Positions 35,139 through 46,973 of a stretch of 64,000 bases of DNA are shown here, in pieces. Both the position numbers and the translations under genes were made by a program. The notes under the pieces were generated by a model. It was given only the letters and a program-made list of their open reading frames with translations. It made no database searches and had not been told where the DNA came from. Numbering within the stretch: the first letter of the stretch is position 1; every line of letters starts with the position of its first letter. The stretch is from Aspergillus flavus (lineage: Eukaryota; Ascomycota; Eurotiomycetes; Eurotiales; Aspergillaceae), in the NCBI RefSeq assembly GCF_009017415.1, contig NC_092406.1:2170001-2234000 (forward strand), in the 5' to 3' direction.

Positions 35139-35975
35139 TTTCCTATTCAGGAGACAAAAATTTGGGAGGTATGTTTCGGATTAAATCGCGGGCAAATCAA
35201 CGGGGCGTTTCTGGTGGCCAAGGCACAATGGAGACGAGCAACAAAGGAATAACCGCATGCTCCTCCGAATTAATTGATCAACAATGACTGGATCAATTAC
35301 TCCAAGGAGACCGTCTGCGACTCGTAAGTCAAGCTGTCATGGTCAAATAAGGCCGGTTTCGCCACGCTGAAAAGATCCCGTCGGAAGATTAGTTGATTGA
35401 TCGACCATGTAATTCATCCGATTCAGGGGGTAAAGGGGAAGTTTGGATAAAAAGAAGCCTTAGATTTGGAGATCCACAGCGGGGAAATTCCACGGAAACA
35501 CCACAATCGCCATGATCGTAGACTCAATTGCGGATAGAATGGAAGGTCATGACGGGTCGCATGTCAATTGCTGTCCAAATCGTCAAGACTGACTCGGGTC
35601 TCACTTCTTAATTTTCCAGGAATGCCTCCATGCTGCTTCTACTCCGGATTAAGCTCCCCGCACGTGCCCATCGATCGGTCGGGCCGACTTGACGCCGATG
35701 TGTTTGTTTGCTTCAGCTTGTTTGGGTGCTTTACCCTTCTGGGAAACTTATTTAGCATTCCAGTTTATCGTCGATATCAATTGAATCTCTGATAAATCCC
35801 ACCGCTGCCACCGACAGTTGAAGTACTCCCCCGCGCCTATCGCAACGGTCGCTATCTACTATTACACTTCTCTCGACACTACTGGTTGTTGGATTCGATA
35901 GTACATACATACATTCATACATACATACCCTTTTGCAAATTAACCTAATCATCCACCCTTGGGGGTACCTGCATC
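35139..35975. promoter_or_regulatory. Divergent promoter region: Afi1-like and EF-hand genes
   Basis: An 837-bp head-to-head spacer containing both promoters. A CATA/TACA repeat lies at about 35903-35930. No specific site could be assigned. Confidence 0.5.
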
Positions 35976-36994
35976 ATGGTACGGATAATGTGTTTTCTCC
36001 CCCACAATTCCCCATTGCCAAGCTCACCATGGTGCGCCTAGGTCACCTCAAATACTCCCTTTAAACCGTCGCCGTTATCCTTCAGCTCTCCTCGTGCTTC
36101 TCCTTTCCGTCGTCCCTCTACGCCAAACTCTCCGCCCACAGGGATCCGTCCTACCACGCCGGGGAGTTCACCGAGCCGAGGATACACGCCGGTAGTGTCT
36201 CCAAGCAAACTTAATCAATCGTATACCGTCGAGCACGAAGATGCCTCACCAACCAGCAGAGATCGAATTCCGCAACCCCGATTTTCTCGAGAGTCCCCAT
36301 CCGCATCGCCGACCAGAGAGGCCATTTCGCCGGATAGGTCACCGAGGGTGGGTGCCCGGCTGACGGGCATGACGGCGGGATCATCTGATGCAGCTTCAAA
36401 ACTAGCGCCGGCGCAACTCCGAGAAATTAGAGAGGCTTTCCAGGTTCTCGACCGTGATAATGATGGATCGGTGAACAAGGATGATGTCGCAGATGTGCTT
36501 GTAAATGTCGGTATGTTGTCGAGGACACCTTCTCAAAACATGGATAACGAGGTAGGGAGGCACCAAGCTTACTGTGTTGAACAGGTCAAGACCCGTCTAT
36601 GTTACACGACTTCTTCCCTCCGGGAAGCCCTGAAACCATCAACTTCCCCACATTTTTGAACATCTTGTCCAGCCTACTCGCTCCGTTATCTTCGCGCCAA
36701 GAACTAATGAATGCATTGGCCGCTTTTGATGAGGACGACAGCGGCCAGATCAACGTTGGGGAACTTCGCGACGCTCTTTTGCACACAGCTCCGGAAGACG
36801 GAGAGCTTCCGCTCACCGAACGAGAGATTAATGAAGTTCTGAATGGGTTTACCGGGCGCAGGGCTTTCGGAGGAAAGAGCAGTAAGGGTCCTGGCGGAGC
36901 GAAGCGAGGGGAGGTATTTAGATACCCGGACTTTGTCGATGGGGTCTTGGGAGGGACCCAGAATGGGCAAGCAAATGGACGGCAGGAAGCTTGA
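35976..36994 (+). CDS. EF-hand protein, myosin regulatory light-chain-like
   Basis: Proposed exons are 35976-35978 (ATG alone), 36042-36510 and 36585-36994, 293 residues. The frame of the Ser/Pro-rich head runs upstream to an acceptor at 36040-36041 without any Met, so the start must lie in an earlier exon; the ATG directly before GTACGG fits in phase, giving MVTSNTPFKPSP. This first exon is the weakest part of the model. Residues 2-120 are Ser/Pro/Arg-rich and disordered. Then follow EF-hands: LREIREAFQVLDRDNDGSV with Asp-rich loop DRDNDGSVNKDD (Asp rather than Glu at position 12), and ALAAFDEDDSGQINVGEL with a full loop. The second intron joins NVG to QDPSMLHDFF. The layout fits calmodulin-superfamily light chains of type II myosin (Rlc1/Cdc4 class), which act in septation; the subclass is inferred. 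Confidence 0.78.
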
Positions 36995-37620
36995 CACTTG
37001 GATTTACCGTTCAATGACCGGATTCTGGCGTTATCGGATTTGACGACTATTGTTTACATATAGCTCTGGAAGCTTTATTCCGCATGTATCCATCTATTTC
37101 TAGTGCTTTTTAGGTGGGACGACCCTGGATATGACGCGACGGTGCTACATGAGACGTCTCAGAGTGGCAAATTAATGTGATCCTGTTTGTCCAAGAGATA
37201 TAGGTATACGAGACTATTATAGCTACTACTACTAGTTGGTTTTATTTTATTGATTTTATTTTTTAATTTTATTTTAAGGGACGAGGCAGGTCACAATGGT
37301 TGTATAGTTGCGGGACTATTTGGTTGAAAGATCCACTCAAACACCATAGCAACTGAACCAAACTCCGGGAAAAGTAACTTGATAAAATAATTCCATTCAT
37401 TTTAAATTATTGCTTGCAGCGCGTCGCGTGTCCCCGCATTCCACCTTGCCCCCGTCAAGAAGGGAAAAAGAAAAAAAAGAAAAAAGATCTTCGAAACTAT
37501 ACTAACAGATCTCATAGGGGGTTTTTAATTCATGGACCCTCCCCCCGGTCCGTTTTGACTTGGTTGTTCGTCTTCGTCAATCCACCAAGTAATAAAGATG
37601 CTTAGTACTTGTGACAAGCT
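36995..37620. other. Spacer between EF-hand gene and Bub2-like gene
   Basis: 3' flank with ATTTT-rich sequence at about 37239-37277 and an A-rich leader region at 37453-37482. No gene is seen. Confidence 0.6.
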
Positions 37621-39216
37621 ATGAATTTCGCCGACCCGACAAAACGACAAGACCGACAGCAACCCAACATGGCCTCCCAACCCACTCAGGCTCAACTTAA
37701 CCTGGCCGCTTTGGCGGGTTCACCATCGCCGCGAACGATGCGAAGTCTGCGCAAGATCCAGTCCCATCAACTTCTCTCGTCCTCTCAGCTCTCCCAACCC
37801 TCAAGCGCCCGTAGTTCCGCTGGACCTGAGGAGCTTTCTCAGCCAACTCAGCTAGATTCGCCGCTGCGCCTACGCACACATCGTCGAGCTCGATCGAATA
37901 GCGATGCCTCAACCCGCGAGCCTCCTGCCATCGGAACCCAGCGACGATCGGGAAGGAAAACTGGCTCGGGTTTTGGCATCAAGAGATCGGTCTTGGAGGC
38001 ATTGTTACGGGATGGACCACAACAGGGAAATGTCCGCGAGGGTCTACAAGAGCTGAGATACTTGATTTTGTCCACGAGGGTAGAAGCGGATGCTGACGGC
38101 ATGGTATGTTTTCTGTCGCCTGGAGCTAGAATAGCTACTAACCCTAATTCCAGTCATCGTATCGAGTGTATCTATGGCTGGCACTTCTGGATATACCCCC
38201 TGTTCCAACAGACGAATATCTCTCTCTCATCCACCGCGGCCGCTCACCAGCTTATACAAAAATTCGCAACGACACCTTCCGCACGCTAGCCACCGACCCC
38301 TTATTCAAACGCCGTGTCACGGAAGCAAGCCTCATCCGACTCCTCAACGCGGTAGCATGGAAAATTCACGACGCAAAGAACAAGAACAAGGCCAGAAAAC
38401 CTCGTTTGTCAACGTCCCGCCGTCGAGAAATGGAGCTTCTCATCAACACGCCCCCTAGCATCGCAGAGGAAGAATCTAGCCCGGAAGTGACAACATCGAG
38501 CAACTGCCGCAGCAGCACCATCACTAGCGACTCGGCGATCTACGTACAAGGCATGAACGTCCTCTGCGCCCCTTTTCTCTACGCCGCGCGCAGTGAAGTG
38601 GAGGCCTTTGCTTTGTTCCACTCGTTCATCACCCGCGAATGTCCGGGCTATATTCGCGGCGCCATGGACGGGGTTCATCGCGGTCTCCGTCTAGTGGACC
38701 GATGTCTAGAGATCGTCGAACCTAAGCTCGCCTCATACCTCTTCTCAAAGGGTATGCAGGCAGAACTCTACGCGTTCCCATCCGTGTTGACCATGTGCGC
38801 CTGTACACCACCTTTGCCTGAGGTCCTCCATCTCTGGGACTTTTTATTCGCGTACGGCCCACATCTAAACATCCTATGCATTGTTGCCCAACTTATCCGA
38901 ATGAGAGATACCATCCTCGAAAGCCCAAGGTACGTCACGTCTCAACCCTAGCAACAAAAAAAAGGAAAAAAGCAAAAAGAAAAATAGAACAATAAAAGAA
39001 AACAAATGTCAAAACAAGAAACCTGTCCCCCAAACTCCAGACCCATCACACATTGCCACCCAAATCCAGACCCATCTGACACATCACTCCAGTCCGAACA
39101 AGATTCTCCGATCCTTCCCACCCCTCGACGCCAAAGAAATCATCGCTTTAACCGTCCTGATCGTCCGGAAGATCCCCGAACCACTTTACGCTGAACTGAT
39201 CGACCACGCCAAATAG
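37621..39216 (+). CDS. BUB2: Bub2/Cdc16-type TBC-domain GTPase-activating protein
   Basis: Exons 37621-38103, 38154-38939 and 39070-39216 give 471 residues. A disordered Ser/Arg-rich head (1-115) precedes the TBC domain. TBC landmarks are KIRNDTFRTLATDPLF with the arginine finger (IxxDxxR class), YVQGMNVLCAPFLYA with the glutamine finger, and LPEVLHLWDFLFAYG. The C-terminus SPNKILRSFPPLDAKEI and PEPLYAELIDHAK matches Bub2/Cdc16. With Bfa1/Byr4 this GAP restrains the septation initiation network GTPase at spindle pole bodies. A 45-residue Ser/Lys-rich insert sits inside the domain just before the glutamine finger, as in other filamentous fungi. The second intron (130 nt, A-rich) has several possible acceptors; 39070 is chosen because it keeps phase and avoids a stop. 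A second ATG at 37669 could be the true start. Confidence 0.85.
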
Positions 39217-40021
39217 ATTGATTTCTTCTAGATAGGCGTGGCGTCAGCGAAGCCCTTCCTTACGTGTATTATTTATGAATTTCCTATTCGGTTGGCCCAG
39301 AAGAGAAAAGAAACATTAATAACCTGTTTCCGGGGCCGCGGTGATGGCGTTATTTTTCTTTCTTGTTCTTCTTTTCTGATCTATTCCTTTTTACTATTTT
39401 TCTTTTCTTCTTTTTTTTTCCCCCTATCTTTTTCTCATCTTTCTAATTTTCAAGCCTTATGAAGATGGCATTGTATTATGACAGTATGATAGTATGATGA
39501 GAAAGAATTTGTATTAGCTGTTAGATGAGTTATGAATGATGATTGCATTATCAATACCATATTCCATATTCCTACTCCCCTAGCTGAATCATTATCTAAT
39601 GCAGTGTTCGTCAGTAAGGGAGAACTAAATATAGATATATCTATTAAGTGATTAAGTGAATATAAAATAGTCCTCCATCTTTTATACTCAGCCACCCCCA
39701 ACGCCCTCAACAAGAGGAGAGAAAAAAAAAAAAAAAAAGGAAAAAAGAAGTTAAATATAGTTAGTAGTACTCAGTATGCAAAAACCCCTACTATATGCTG
39801 ACCCAACTTTTGCAAACGTGTAAAGCTAGATGATATATAAAACTGAACCTGAACTCACACCAACCCACCCATCCGCCCATCGTCCGTTCCATGGCTACTG
39901 AGCACGATTACCAATTCGATATATAGCAAGCCGGACCCACGCAGAAAGAAATAACAGTAATGGAAAGTGAAGGAAAATGAGAAGATCTGCAAAGAAGCAC
40001 AGAATAGAATAAAATCAGGAA
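39217..40021. other. Convergent 3' spacer: Bub2-like and RRM genes
   Basis: Contains a T-rich tract at about 39354-39430 and an A run at 39722-39738. No gene is seen. Confidence 0.6.
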
Positions 40022-41469
40022 TCAAGTAGTAATCTCCTTCCGACCGATCCCTGATCCGTTCACGACTAATGGTCCCGGCTGACATTTCGTCTGCGAGGCT
40101 TCTTCGGTGGTACTAGTAGGTTCTGACTTGGGTGATTCATCGGTTGGTAGTGTGGTGATGATAGTGTGCTCGGGAGTGTAGGTGGTAGAAGGAGGATGGG
40201 GCGCGGAGACGATAGTGACCGGCACAGTGGACGGGGAACTTAGGCGGTAGGAAGCAGCGTAGGGCACGGCGCGGTCGATCTTGACTCTGATCCTTGCGTT
40301 GAGGAAGATGGTGTTGTTGTAGCGGGCGATGGCGCGTTTGGCTTCTTCGGCGGTGCGGAAGGTGATGCGGGCAAAGCCCTTGCAGCGGGCTGTGGTGGGG
40401 TCGAGGGGCACTTCGCAGGATTCGATGGAGCCGGCGTCTTGGAGGTGGGAGTGTAGCTCGGATTGGGTGGTAGCTGGGCTGAGGTTTTGGATGAAAATTG
40501 TTCGGCGCGGGGGAGATCTGGGGTTGCCGTTGCTTTGCGGGGCGTAGATGGGGATTGGGGTGGGAGTGTAGCTGTAGGTGTAGGTGTAGCTTGGTTTATG
40601 GGGAGTTCTGCGCTGGGAGGCGTCCTGGAAGACGGGCATGGGGGAGACCGGGTATGGTGGATAGACGGTGAAGGTGAGGGGGTCGCAGTAGGAGGGTCGC
40701 TGAGCTGGTGAGGGGGGAATCCCCGACATGGGTTGCGAGAGCGGATCTGGGTAGATGGGGAAGAAGGACTGGTGTGGCAGTCCCATGACTGGGACATGTC
40801 CGTACTCCGGAGGAGGGTATGTTGGGCTGGTCCCGGCTATCATGGGTCTTGTGGGTATCAGTATGCAGCTTGGGATGCAGAATATGCGGGAAATGTATGT
40901 GTGGATGCGTATGTGGGTGGGATGGGGCTTACTCCGGAGATATGGGAGATGGAGGCACGGCCATGTTCTGCGAGACTCTTGGGGGCGTCGAATACCCTGC
41001 AACGTAGTCCGACGGGATCACACAGTGTGGGCTCTTCGTTGGCCCTGCAATGGGTCGAGTGGGAGAGCTAGTCCGAGCCAGCGTAACGACTAAGCTCTGT
41101 CCTTCCCAGCCGTTGGTGGATAGTCTATCTGGGGACTTGTTAGTTGGGGCTTATGGCTTCCCTCGCTCTCGCATGGAATACGCACGATAAGTCCGCCATG
41201 CTTCATCTTCGTTTTTCACAATAATCTGGCCGAGTCCGGTGGGAAACCCGTGGTGATCATCGTATACCACGGCTTGTCGGATGTGCAAGGCTGTTTGGCG
41301 TACCAGATCCTTCAGTTCTTGCCAGCGACAGTGGGCTGGAATCTGTCTCTTCAGTAAGACAGCCATCTGGAAATCCGACCTGCCGCAAGACACTTACACC
41401 TTGGAGGAATAAAACGAACTCCTCATCTGACCCACGAGGTCTTGATCTTCCTTTCTGTGGATGAGGCAT
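40022..41469 (-). CDS. RNA-binding protein with two RRM domains
   Basis: Four exons on the minus strand, 41398-41469, 41186-41342, 40933-41128 and 40022-40847, join in phase to 416 residues; the introns are 55, 57 and 85 nt. RRM1 is split by two introns and only appears after joining: FVLFLQGIPAHCRWQELKDL (RNP2 and first helix), FPTGLGQIIVKNEDEAWRTY (RNP1-like, degenerate) and the last strand GWEGQSLVVTLART. A Pro/Tyr-rich linker (about residues 105-245) carries repeated YTYTYSYTP. RRM2 is canonical: RTIFIQNLS (RNP2) and CKGFARITF (RNP1), then EEAKRAIARYNNTIFLNARI. The tail is Ser/Thr/Pro-rich. It probably binds mRNA; target and process are unknown. A shorter single-exon reading from 41002 is misleading because it runs through the third intron. 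Confidence 0.88.
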
Positions 41470-43440
41470 GGTGCAGCTGTGGATGGTGCTCTGAATCAAA
41501 TTGCTCGTGGATGTCTGCGAAGGATAATGCGCGATATCCGAGAGTGCTTCAAGGCCGAACCAGGATTGACACAGGTTCTGTGGAGACGATGAATCCAAAC
41601 AGAAACCCGTAAACAGTATGGGTGAACGTCTAGCGGAAATTGAACTGGTAGATCTAGAAGCGACGTGGCACGCACTCTCAACAAATTGACTGGCCACCAA
41701 GGATAGACCCAGATGTCATAAGGCGTCCTGATTACCTGACTCAAAGACTTTAGAATACGGTCGCTTGTTCGACAGTAAGTGTCCAGAGCGCGGGAGTGTA
41801 TCGGAAATCCACGATCGAGATGGTAAATCCGTCTTTTAAACATGCAAGGATCGGACGGTCGAAAGAACGAAAAGGGAAAAGGAAAGCAAGAGGATTGGAA
41901 CAGATCTGAATCGATCTATTCCGTACATTCAGGGTCCCACCAGGGAGATGGTGGGAAGCGATGGCAGCAGTAATCGCAATAGTGCAACGAGGCCAGACAC
42001 GGACAAAGCCGCCGATGCATCGGCTGACGAATGGCAATGCGTGGCTCAGGCAGCGCAAGGGAAATGGGCTGAAAATGCCCCCGCGGTGGATTAGGAATTA
42101 ATGTTGAGATATGTCAATTTGCCTCCAATCTGATGGATGCGATGGACGCGGATGCGCGGATCTGTTATATGTCATGCATCGGTTCCGGTGGGTAAGTGAG
42201 CTAAGAGCTATAGAAAGGTTGAAAAAGAAGAGGAAAGGGAAGAGAAGGGAGGGATAAAAGGAAGAAAATGAGGGAGTGAGGGAGAAAAGAAAAGAGAGCA
42301 GCTTACAAGATTTGCTTCTTTTTTTATTATTCACATTATTATTTCCCCCTTCGTCTTTTTGTACGGTATGAATACAATTGTTGCTGCTATGAATAGCGAC
42401 TGAATCCCGAGACCTCCAAAGCCGTCATGACACACCTTCCGTCTCAGAAGATGAGAAAAGGAACACTCTCAGATCCTCGAGGGCACTATTATTGGCAATA
42501 CCATGTTACACCGCTAGATTTCAGGGCAGCCACAACAGGGGAACGATGGCGAAGCTGGAGAGCTCGCAAAAGAAGTGGAGCATCAGCCCTGCATTCGCAG
42601 AACGAATGAGAAGGCAACCCGGCTGAACGGCATCATTGTCCGTGGACTCGGAATCGCATTGTCAGTGAGAAGTTGCAGTGTTGAATAATCGATCATGGAT
42701 CGGGTTAGACTGGGATCCTGGTCATCGATAGCTGTCCCATTAGTGAAGATCTGCTGAGGGAGGAATTCGCAGGAATTCAGGGCGAGAGACACAATCACAA
42801 AGAAAGCACAGAAGACGGGCAACGGTGATTGGAAGAGATCGAAATGCATCCCAGAGTTTACGGCCAGCATTGCTTTTTGCTTGTCTTCTGATTTGGCACT
42901 TAGTTCAGAGATCAACAGCATTGGTCAAAGACGATGGGGACCCCGAGATGATGCATCATCTTTTTCTGATAAGCCGCACTCTTGTCCGACGTGACACTCC
43001 CCAAACCAAGAAATTAGTACCTGAGCTATAACATGTCTCTTTTCTTGTTGACATTAAAATTTTAGAGTCCTGTCCTGTCAGATCCATCGACGCGTGGAAT
43101 TGAATCTGGTTGAGAAAAGAGTCTCAATCGCTCCCTTGATGAATAGTGTTCCGATTCGGCGCTGATCCCTGACCACGTCCGCATATGAGGCATCCATTAA
43201 ATACTCGACACCGTCCAGTCGTGATCGATGTCTGCAGATTAGGCGGGCAATGGCTGGTCACCGCCAGTACGACAATATGTCAGGACGCGATACAGGGAGT
43301 AAGGTGGTTGATCATACCGACGTTCTGGAGACCACAACGCTGCGCCCTAGCGACAGAGGGCAAAGGGCTGAGCGACGGAAGATAGACGATCTGACCCGTA
43401 AAGTCCAGATGAAAGTGGTTATTCAATACTCTGACTAAAC

Positions 43441-43492
43441 CTTTTTTTCCTTTTTTTTATTTTTTATTTTATTTTATTTTTTTTTTCTTTTC
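43441..43492. repeat. T-rich low-complexity tract
   Basis: About 50 nt made of T runs broken by A and C (TTTTA units). It is a simple low-complexity spacer element. Confidence 0.85.
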
Positions 43493-45270
43493 CCTTGGTG
43501 TCCCACCCCTGTCACTCTTTCAATGAAATAGAATATTCTCCGTCTCTAGAAAAAAGCGTACGAGTCAGCAACGGAACGAGTGTCCATCTCAATCGAAAAA
43601 CAGCGGCATTCACTAAAAATCAATAGTCCGACGATCGATCGATAGCCAACCACCATCGTCTACCCGGTACCGTGGTTCTGGTATGATCTTCCACTAGCGA
43701 CTATTGCTTCAACTGGAGACTGGCGATGGAGTACAATCATCGTACATCCCGTAGTGTTTTCCGCCAAATACCCACGTCTCGTAATGCCGGACACTGAGTC
43801 ATGTCCATGTTCCCATCAGTCGCGTGGATCTCGTGTAATGAAAGCCACTAGTCGACAATAGACTTTCGGCAGGCCAGTACCGGAGGTTTTGCTTTTGCCC
43901 TCTGAGCCTGCTGACTGGTTTGGGAGTTACTACCGACCGCCTTTGTCTGCCCGGTTGTTCTGGAATGTGTCTAGAATTTAGGGATGCTTCTACTCTTCTT
44001 TAGGAGTAGATATTAGTCTCATTCACCTCCTTGATCCTCTGTCGAGGGACACCGCTTCATAGCACCGATGCTCGGTTTTGAAGTCCTCTCTCTTCCTCGT
44101 GCGGTAGAAGCTTTTGATCACCCAAGCAAGGACAGAAAGCTATCTGAATTCACTCACCGTGTCCATAGAAAGGTATCCCGGGAATGGAGAGCAGACCCAT
44201 GGAATTCTCAGAGCGTAAAGGTTAATGTCAACTGTCATTGTTTGATCCATCCACCGGAACCTCAACTCAAGAAACTATCCATGATTTCACCATTACTTCA
44301 ACGAAAGTAGAGTGAGTTACTTTTCTCCGGGGCGTTGGGTAGCAATCAATCACCCATCGATTTGCCTGAGGATGGTTGGCAAACGGGCAACACCAGACGT
44401 AAAACCCAATAGGGGCCTACACTGGGCATCATCAACTCATTGACCCCGTGACAATGATCACTAGATATCTTCAAGCCCTTACAACGAAAACTCTCTTATC
44501 CCCCTGACTCCACGACTAGTATCTACTACCTCCAGAGAACAACCCCCCGTACGGATTACACCAACAGTCAGAATATCCAAACCATCTGAAACTCCAACCC
44601 GCCACCGGGCAAAAGTAAATCAGTGGAGCCCTACCAACCACTAAAACGTCTGAAACAAATCCTACTGGGCTCAAAAACGGAGAAGTCCGGCCACTCTCAT
44701 ACCAGCTGAAATGAATCCCAAGAGAAACTCGACCCACTGATCAACTAGGGCTCTCCACAGTAACCGAAACGCTACATGGCTGTAAAGGGGGTGGAGTCAG
44801 AGTGGGTTCGTTTTCGTTTTTTTTCTTCTCCTGCGCCACAACTCGCGTGGTTGCCTACAGGGCATTAGACTGTACCACATTTTTGTTTCTGGTTCTCGTG
44901 GGGGAAAAAAAGTGAAGAATGTGTCTAGTAGGTATAGTACTACATACACTATGTCTGGTGCTAAATTGGTTAGTTTGGGATTGAGATTGATTGTCATTAT
45001 TTGAATTAGTTTTTTTTATTGTGTATTTTTTGGAGAACGGCGAATAGAAGAAAAGGGGGCGCTTCGCGCGCCTGGAAATACATTCTTTACTTACCTACTA
45101 AGTTAGTAGTACCATACTAGTGAGTTAAGTACTCTGTATACCGAAGGGACCTGGACGCGATCTGAGCCCTCGGTAATCGCAGTGGCAGACAGTCCCATTC
45201 CCCGAGCATTGTCTTTTTGCCCCAGGAAGTAAGGGGGAGGGGTAAATAAGGTAGATCGCCCTTGTTGAGG

Positions 45271-45300
45271 GGTATGTATGTATGTATGTCGATACATACG
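45271..45300. repeat. GTAT repeat with short inverted partner
   Basis: Four GTAT units are followed after a few bases by GATACATAC, which could pair with them as a short stem-loop. No function is assigned. Confidence 0.7.
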
Positions 45301-45580
45301 AAACGAGCTTAGGAAGTTTGTGTGTTTGTCTGGTTTAGTTTCTTCAACATCCCGTCTGGGTAAATACGCGGCCGATCTGGACCCATTACTGGATCAGGAA
45401 GTTGAGATCCCAAATCGAGAGGGGGATGTTCTGAGTTCAAGCTGGTAGCTCTTGTGTGATGGGTTGGTGGATTTATGGTTCGCATGGCTGGTGGGTGGTC
45501 TGGGCGTAGGATCTACAAGGTAATTTGCATTGTTCCGGCACTCTTAGAGTGTGGCGCCGAACGGTCGTGAAATTGCACCA

Positions 45581-45602
45581 GGGGGGGGGGGGGGGGGGGG
45601 GG
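45581..45602. repeat. Poly-G tract, 22 nt
   Basis: An uninterrupted run of 22 G on the plus strand. Runs of this length can form G-quadruplexes and are prone to length error in sequencing and replication. Confidence 0.9.
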
Positions 45603-46748
45603 ATGTATGACATGCATAGGGGTTTCATGAGGCGATAGGAGGTTGATTTCTTGCATGGATGGTAAGGATCTACTTGCTCGGTGTCAGTCCTGACAGCTGG
45701 TGTTGTTGCCGATGACGCCATGTTGGGCCTTGCGGGGAGACTGGCATGTTCATCGTCAATGAGTTTGTTCTCTATGCAATGGCGATCATCCCGGGGTTAT
45801 TGGGTTTAATTGTGATAGGCAGGGCGCATTGGTATGTCGGCACAGGTATGGCAAGTATGCCAGCCGCCCCTTTTCTATATCTGCTAGAGTGCCACAGTGG
45901 GGGAAAAAATTATGTTGTAGATCAATTGAATGAGTTCGATATTGTATTGTAAGCACGTTGCTTACGTGGATCTAATATGACAAAAGAGTCTTAATCGCTA
46001 ATGGTTCGACATAAAGTGGGTATTGAGCGGAAAAGAAACAATTAGACATAGTGAAACATATGAAAGAAAAGGAATCCTGGAACTCTATTCAGGATCCTAC
46101 ATGCCGTGCGAAGGAAACAACACACAAAGAGGAAACAGCTTAGTTCCTTGTAAGATATGCAATACAAAGTGAATGGCACATATGCAGGGTATCGTAGATT
46201 TCCATCGAGCTATGGAATAAATGTAGCTTCATCGAGGGGTAGGACGCAGCTCGGAGTTATCGAGCATGGTAGACGGCATTGTTCGTTGTAGATGCCGAAC
46301 CTCCCGAGCCTGACTATTGTCCTTCGCCGCACATTGATCCCGTGGGAGTGAAAAATTATTCCTTTGTCCCCCATCTGGTCCACCGTACCTTCTCCGTTGC
46401 GCGCGGTGAGTCATTGTTCCCTCGGGTATTGTTGAGAGAAGTGTGGCGTTGATAAAGCCCATTCGACCTAAACGACTGAATCGTAGTCCGTAGTCCGTAG
46501 CCCTTATCATTTGCTCGAAGGGTGTGAGAGAAGCCGTGCCAGCACAGAACAGTTCTCGGATAAGTCGTCTGAGCGAATGGTCGAAGTAGAAAACAACAAA
46601 AACTGGAGAACCAACATGCTGATCCTGCCTACTCCCTAGAGACGGCGGTGGGTAGCAGGAGAGCTAGAAGGCACGACGAAAAATGCGTTCGTAACGATGT
46701 CGTTTCTCTTTTCTTGTTCCGTTGCGCGAATTGCAAGAGGCGATTGCT

Positions 46749-46973
46749 TCATCGGATAAAGCCGACCATGGACGCACAGCGGCTGCAGTAGTATGAATTC
46801 ATGCCGAAGCGCACAACGCCGGGGGAGGAGTCATTTTCAAGGCTCATGGAGCGCTGACATCTCGAGCAGCGGACAATGTCGAAGTTCATGGCACCAGCCT
46901 CTTTCGTTGTGTGGGAAACGCCCTTTGCGCCGCCGGAAGGTTGCGGTTGAACCTGTACCGAGGGCGAACTCAT
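46749..46973 (-). CDS. Small protein with two CxxC pairs (zinc-binding type)
   Basis: A single exon of 74 residues starting MSSPSVQVQPQP. The C-terminal half holds RCSRCQRSMSL and, 20 residues on, SYYCSRCASMVGF, ending VGFIR. Two CxxC pairs separated by a short loop containing GVVRFGMN suggest one structural zinc site in a small ribbon or treble-clef-like fold. The frame is open further upstream to 47066, but the residues there lack this character, and the ATG at 46971-46973 gives the compact form. I do not recognise a named family. It stands alone in about 10 kb of otherwise gene-poor DNA. Compact coding composition and the cysteine pattern support it being real. Confidence 0.7.
   Translation of the reverse strand: MSSPSVQVQPQPSGGAKGVSHTTKEAGAMNFDIVRCSRCQRSMSLENDSSPGVVRFGMNSYYCSRCASMVGFIR

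Larger units (their letters stand above)
41470..46748. other. Gene-poor region, 5.3 kb
   Basis: No supported gene. It includes the promoter of the RRM gene, a T/ATTTT tract at 43441-43492, a G homopolymer at 45581-45602 and a GTAT repeat with an inverted partner at 45271-45300. Short frames at 44068-44310, 45746-45952 (one hydrophobic segment) and 46229-46510 (minus) lack family likeness. A non-coding RNA cannot be excluded. Confidence 0.5.

Noticed and set aside
40022..41002. Single-exon reading of the RRM gene starting at 41002
   Set aside because: It reads through the third intron in the wrong frame; joining four exons restores RRM1 and a proper start at 41469.
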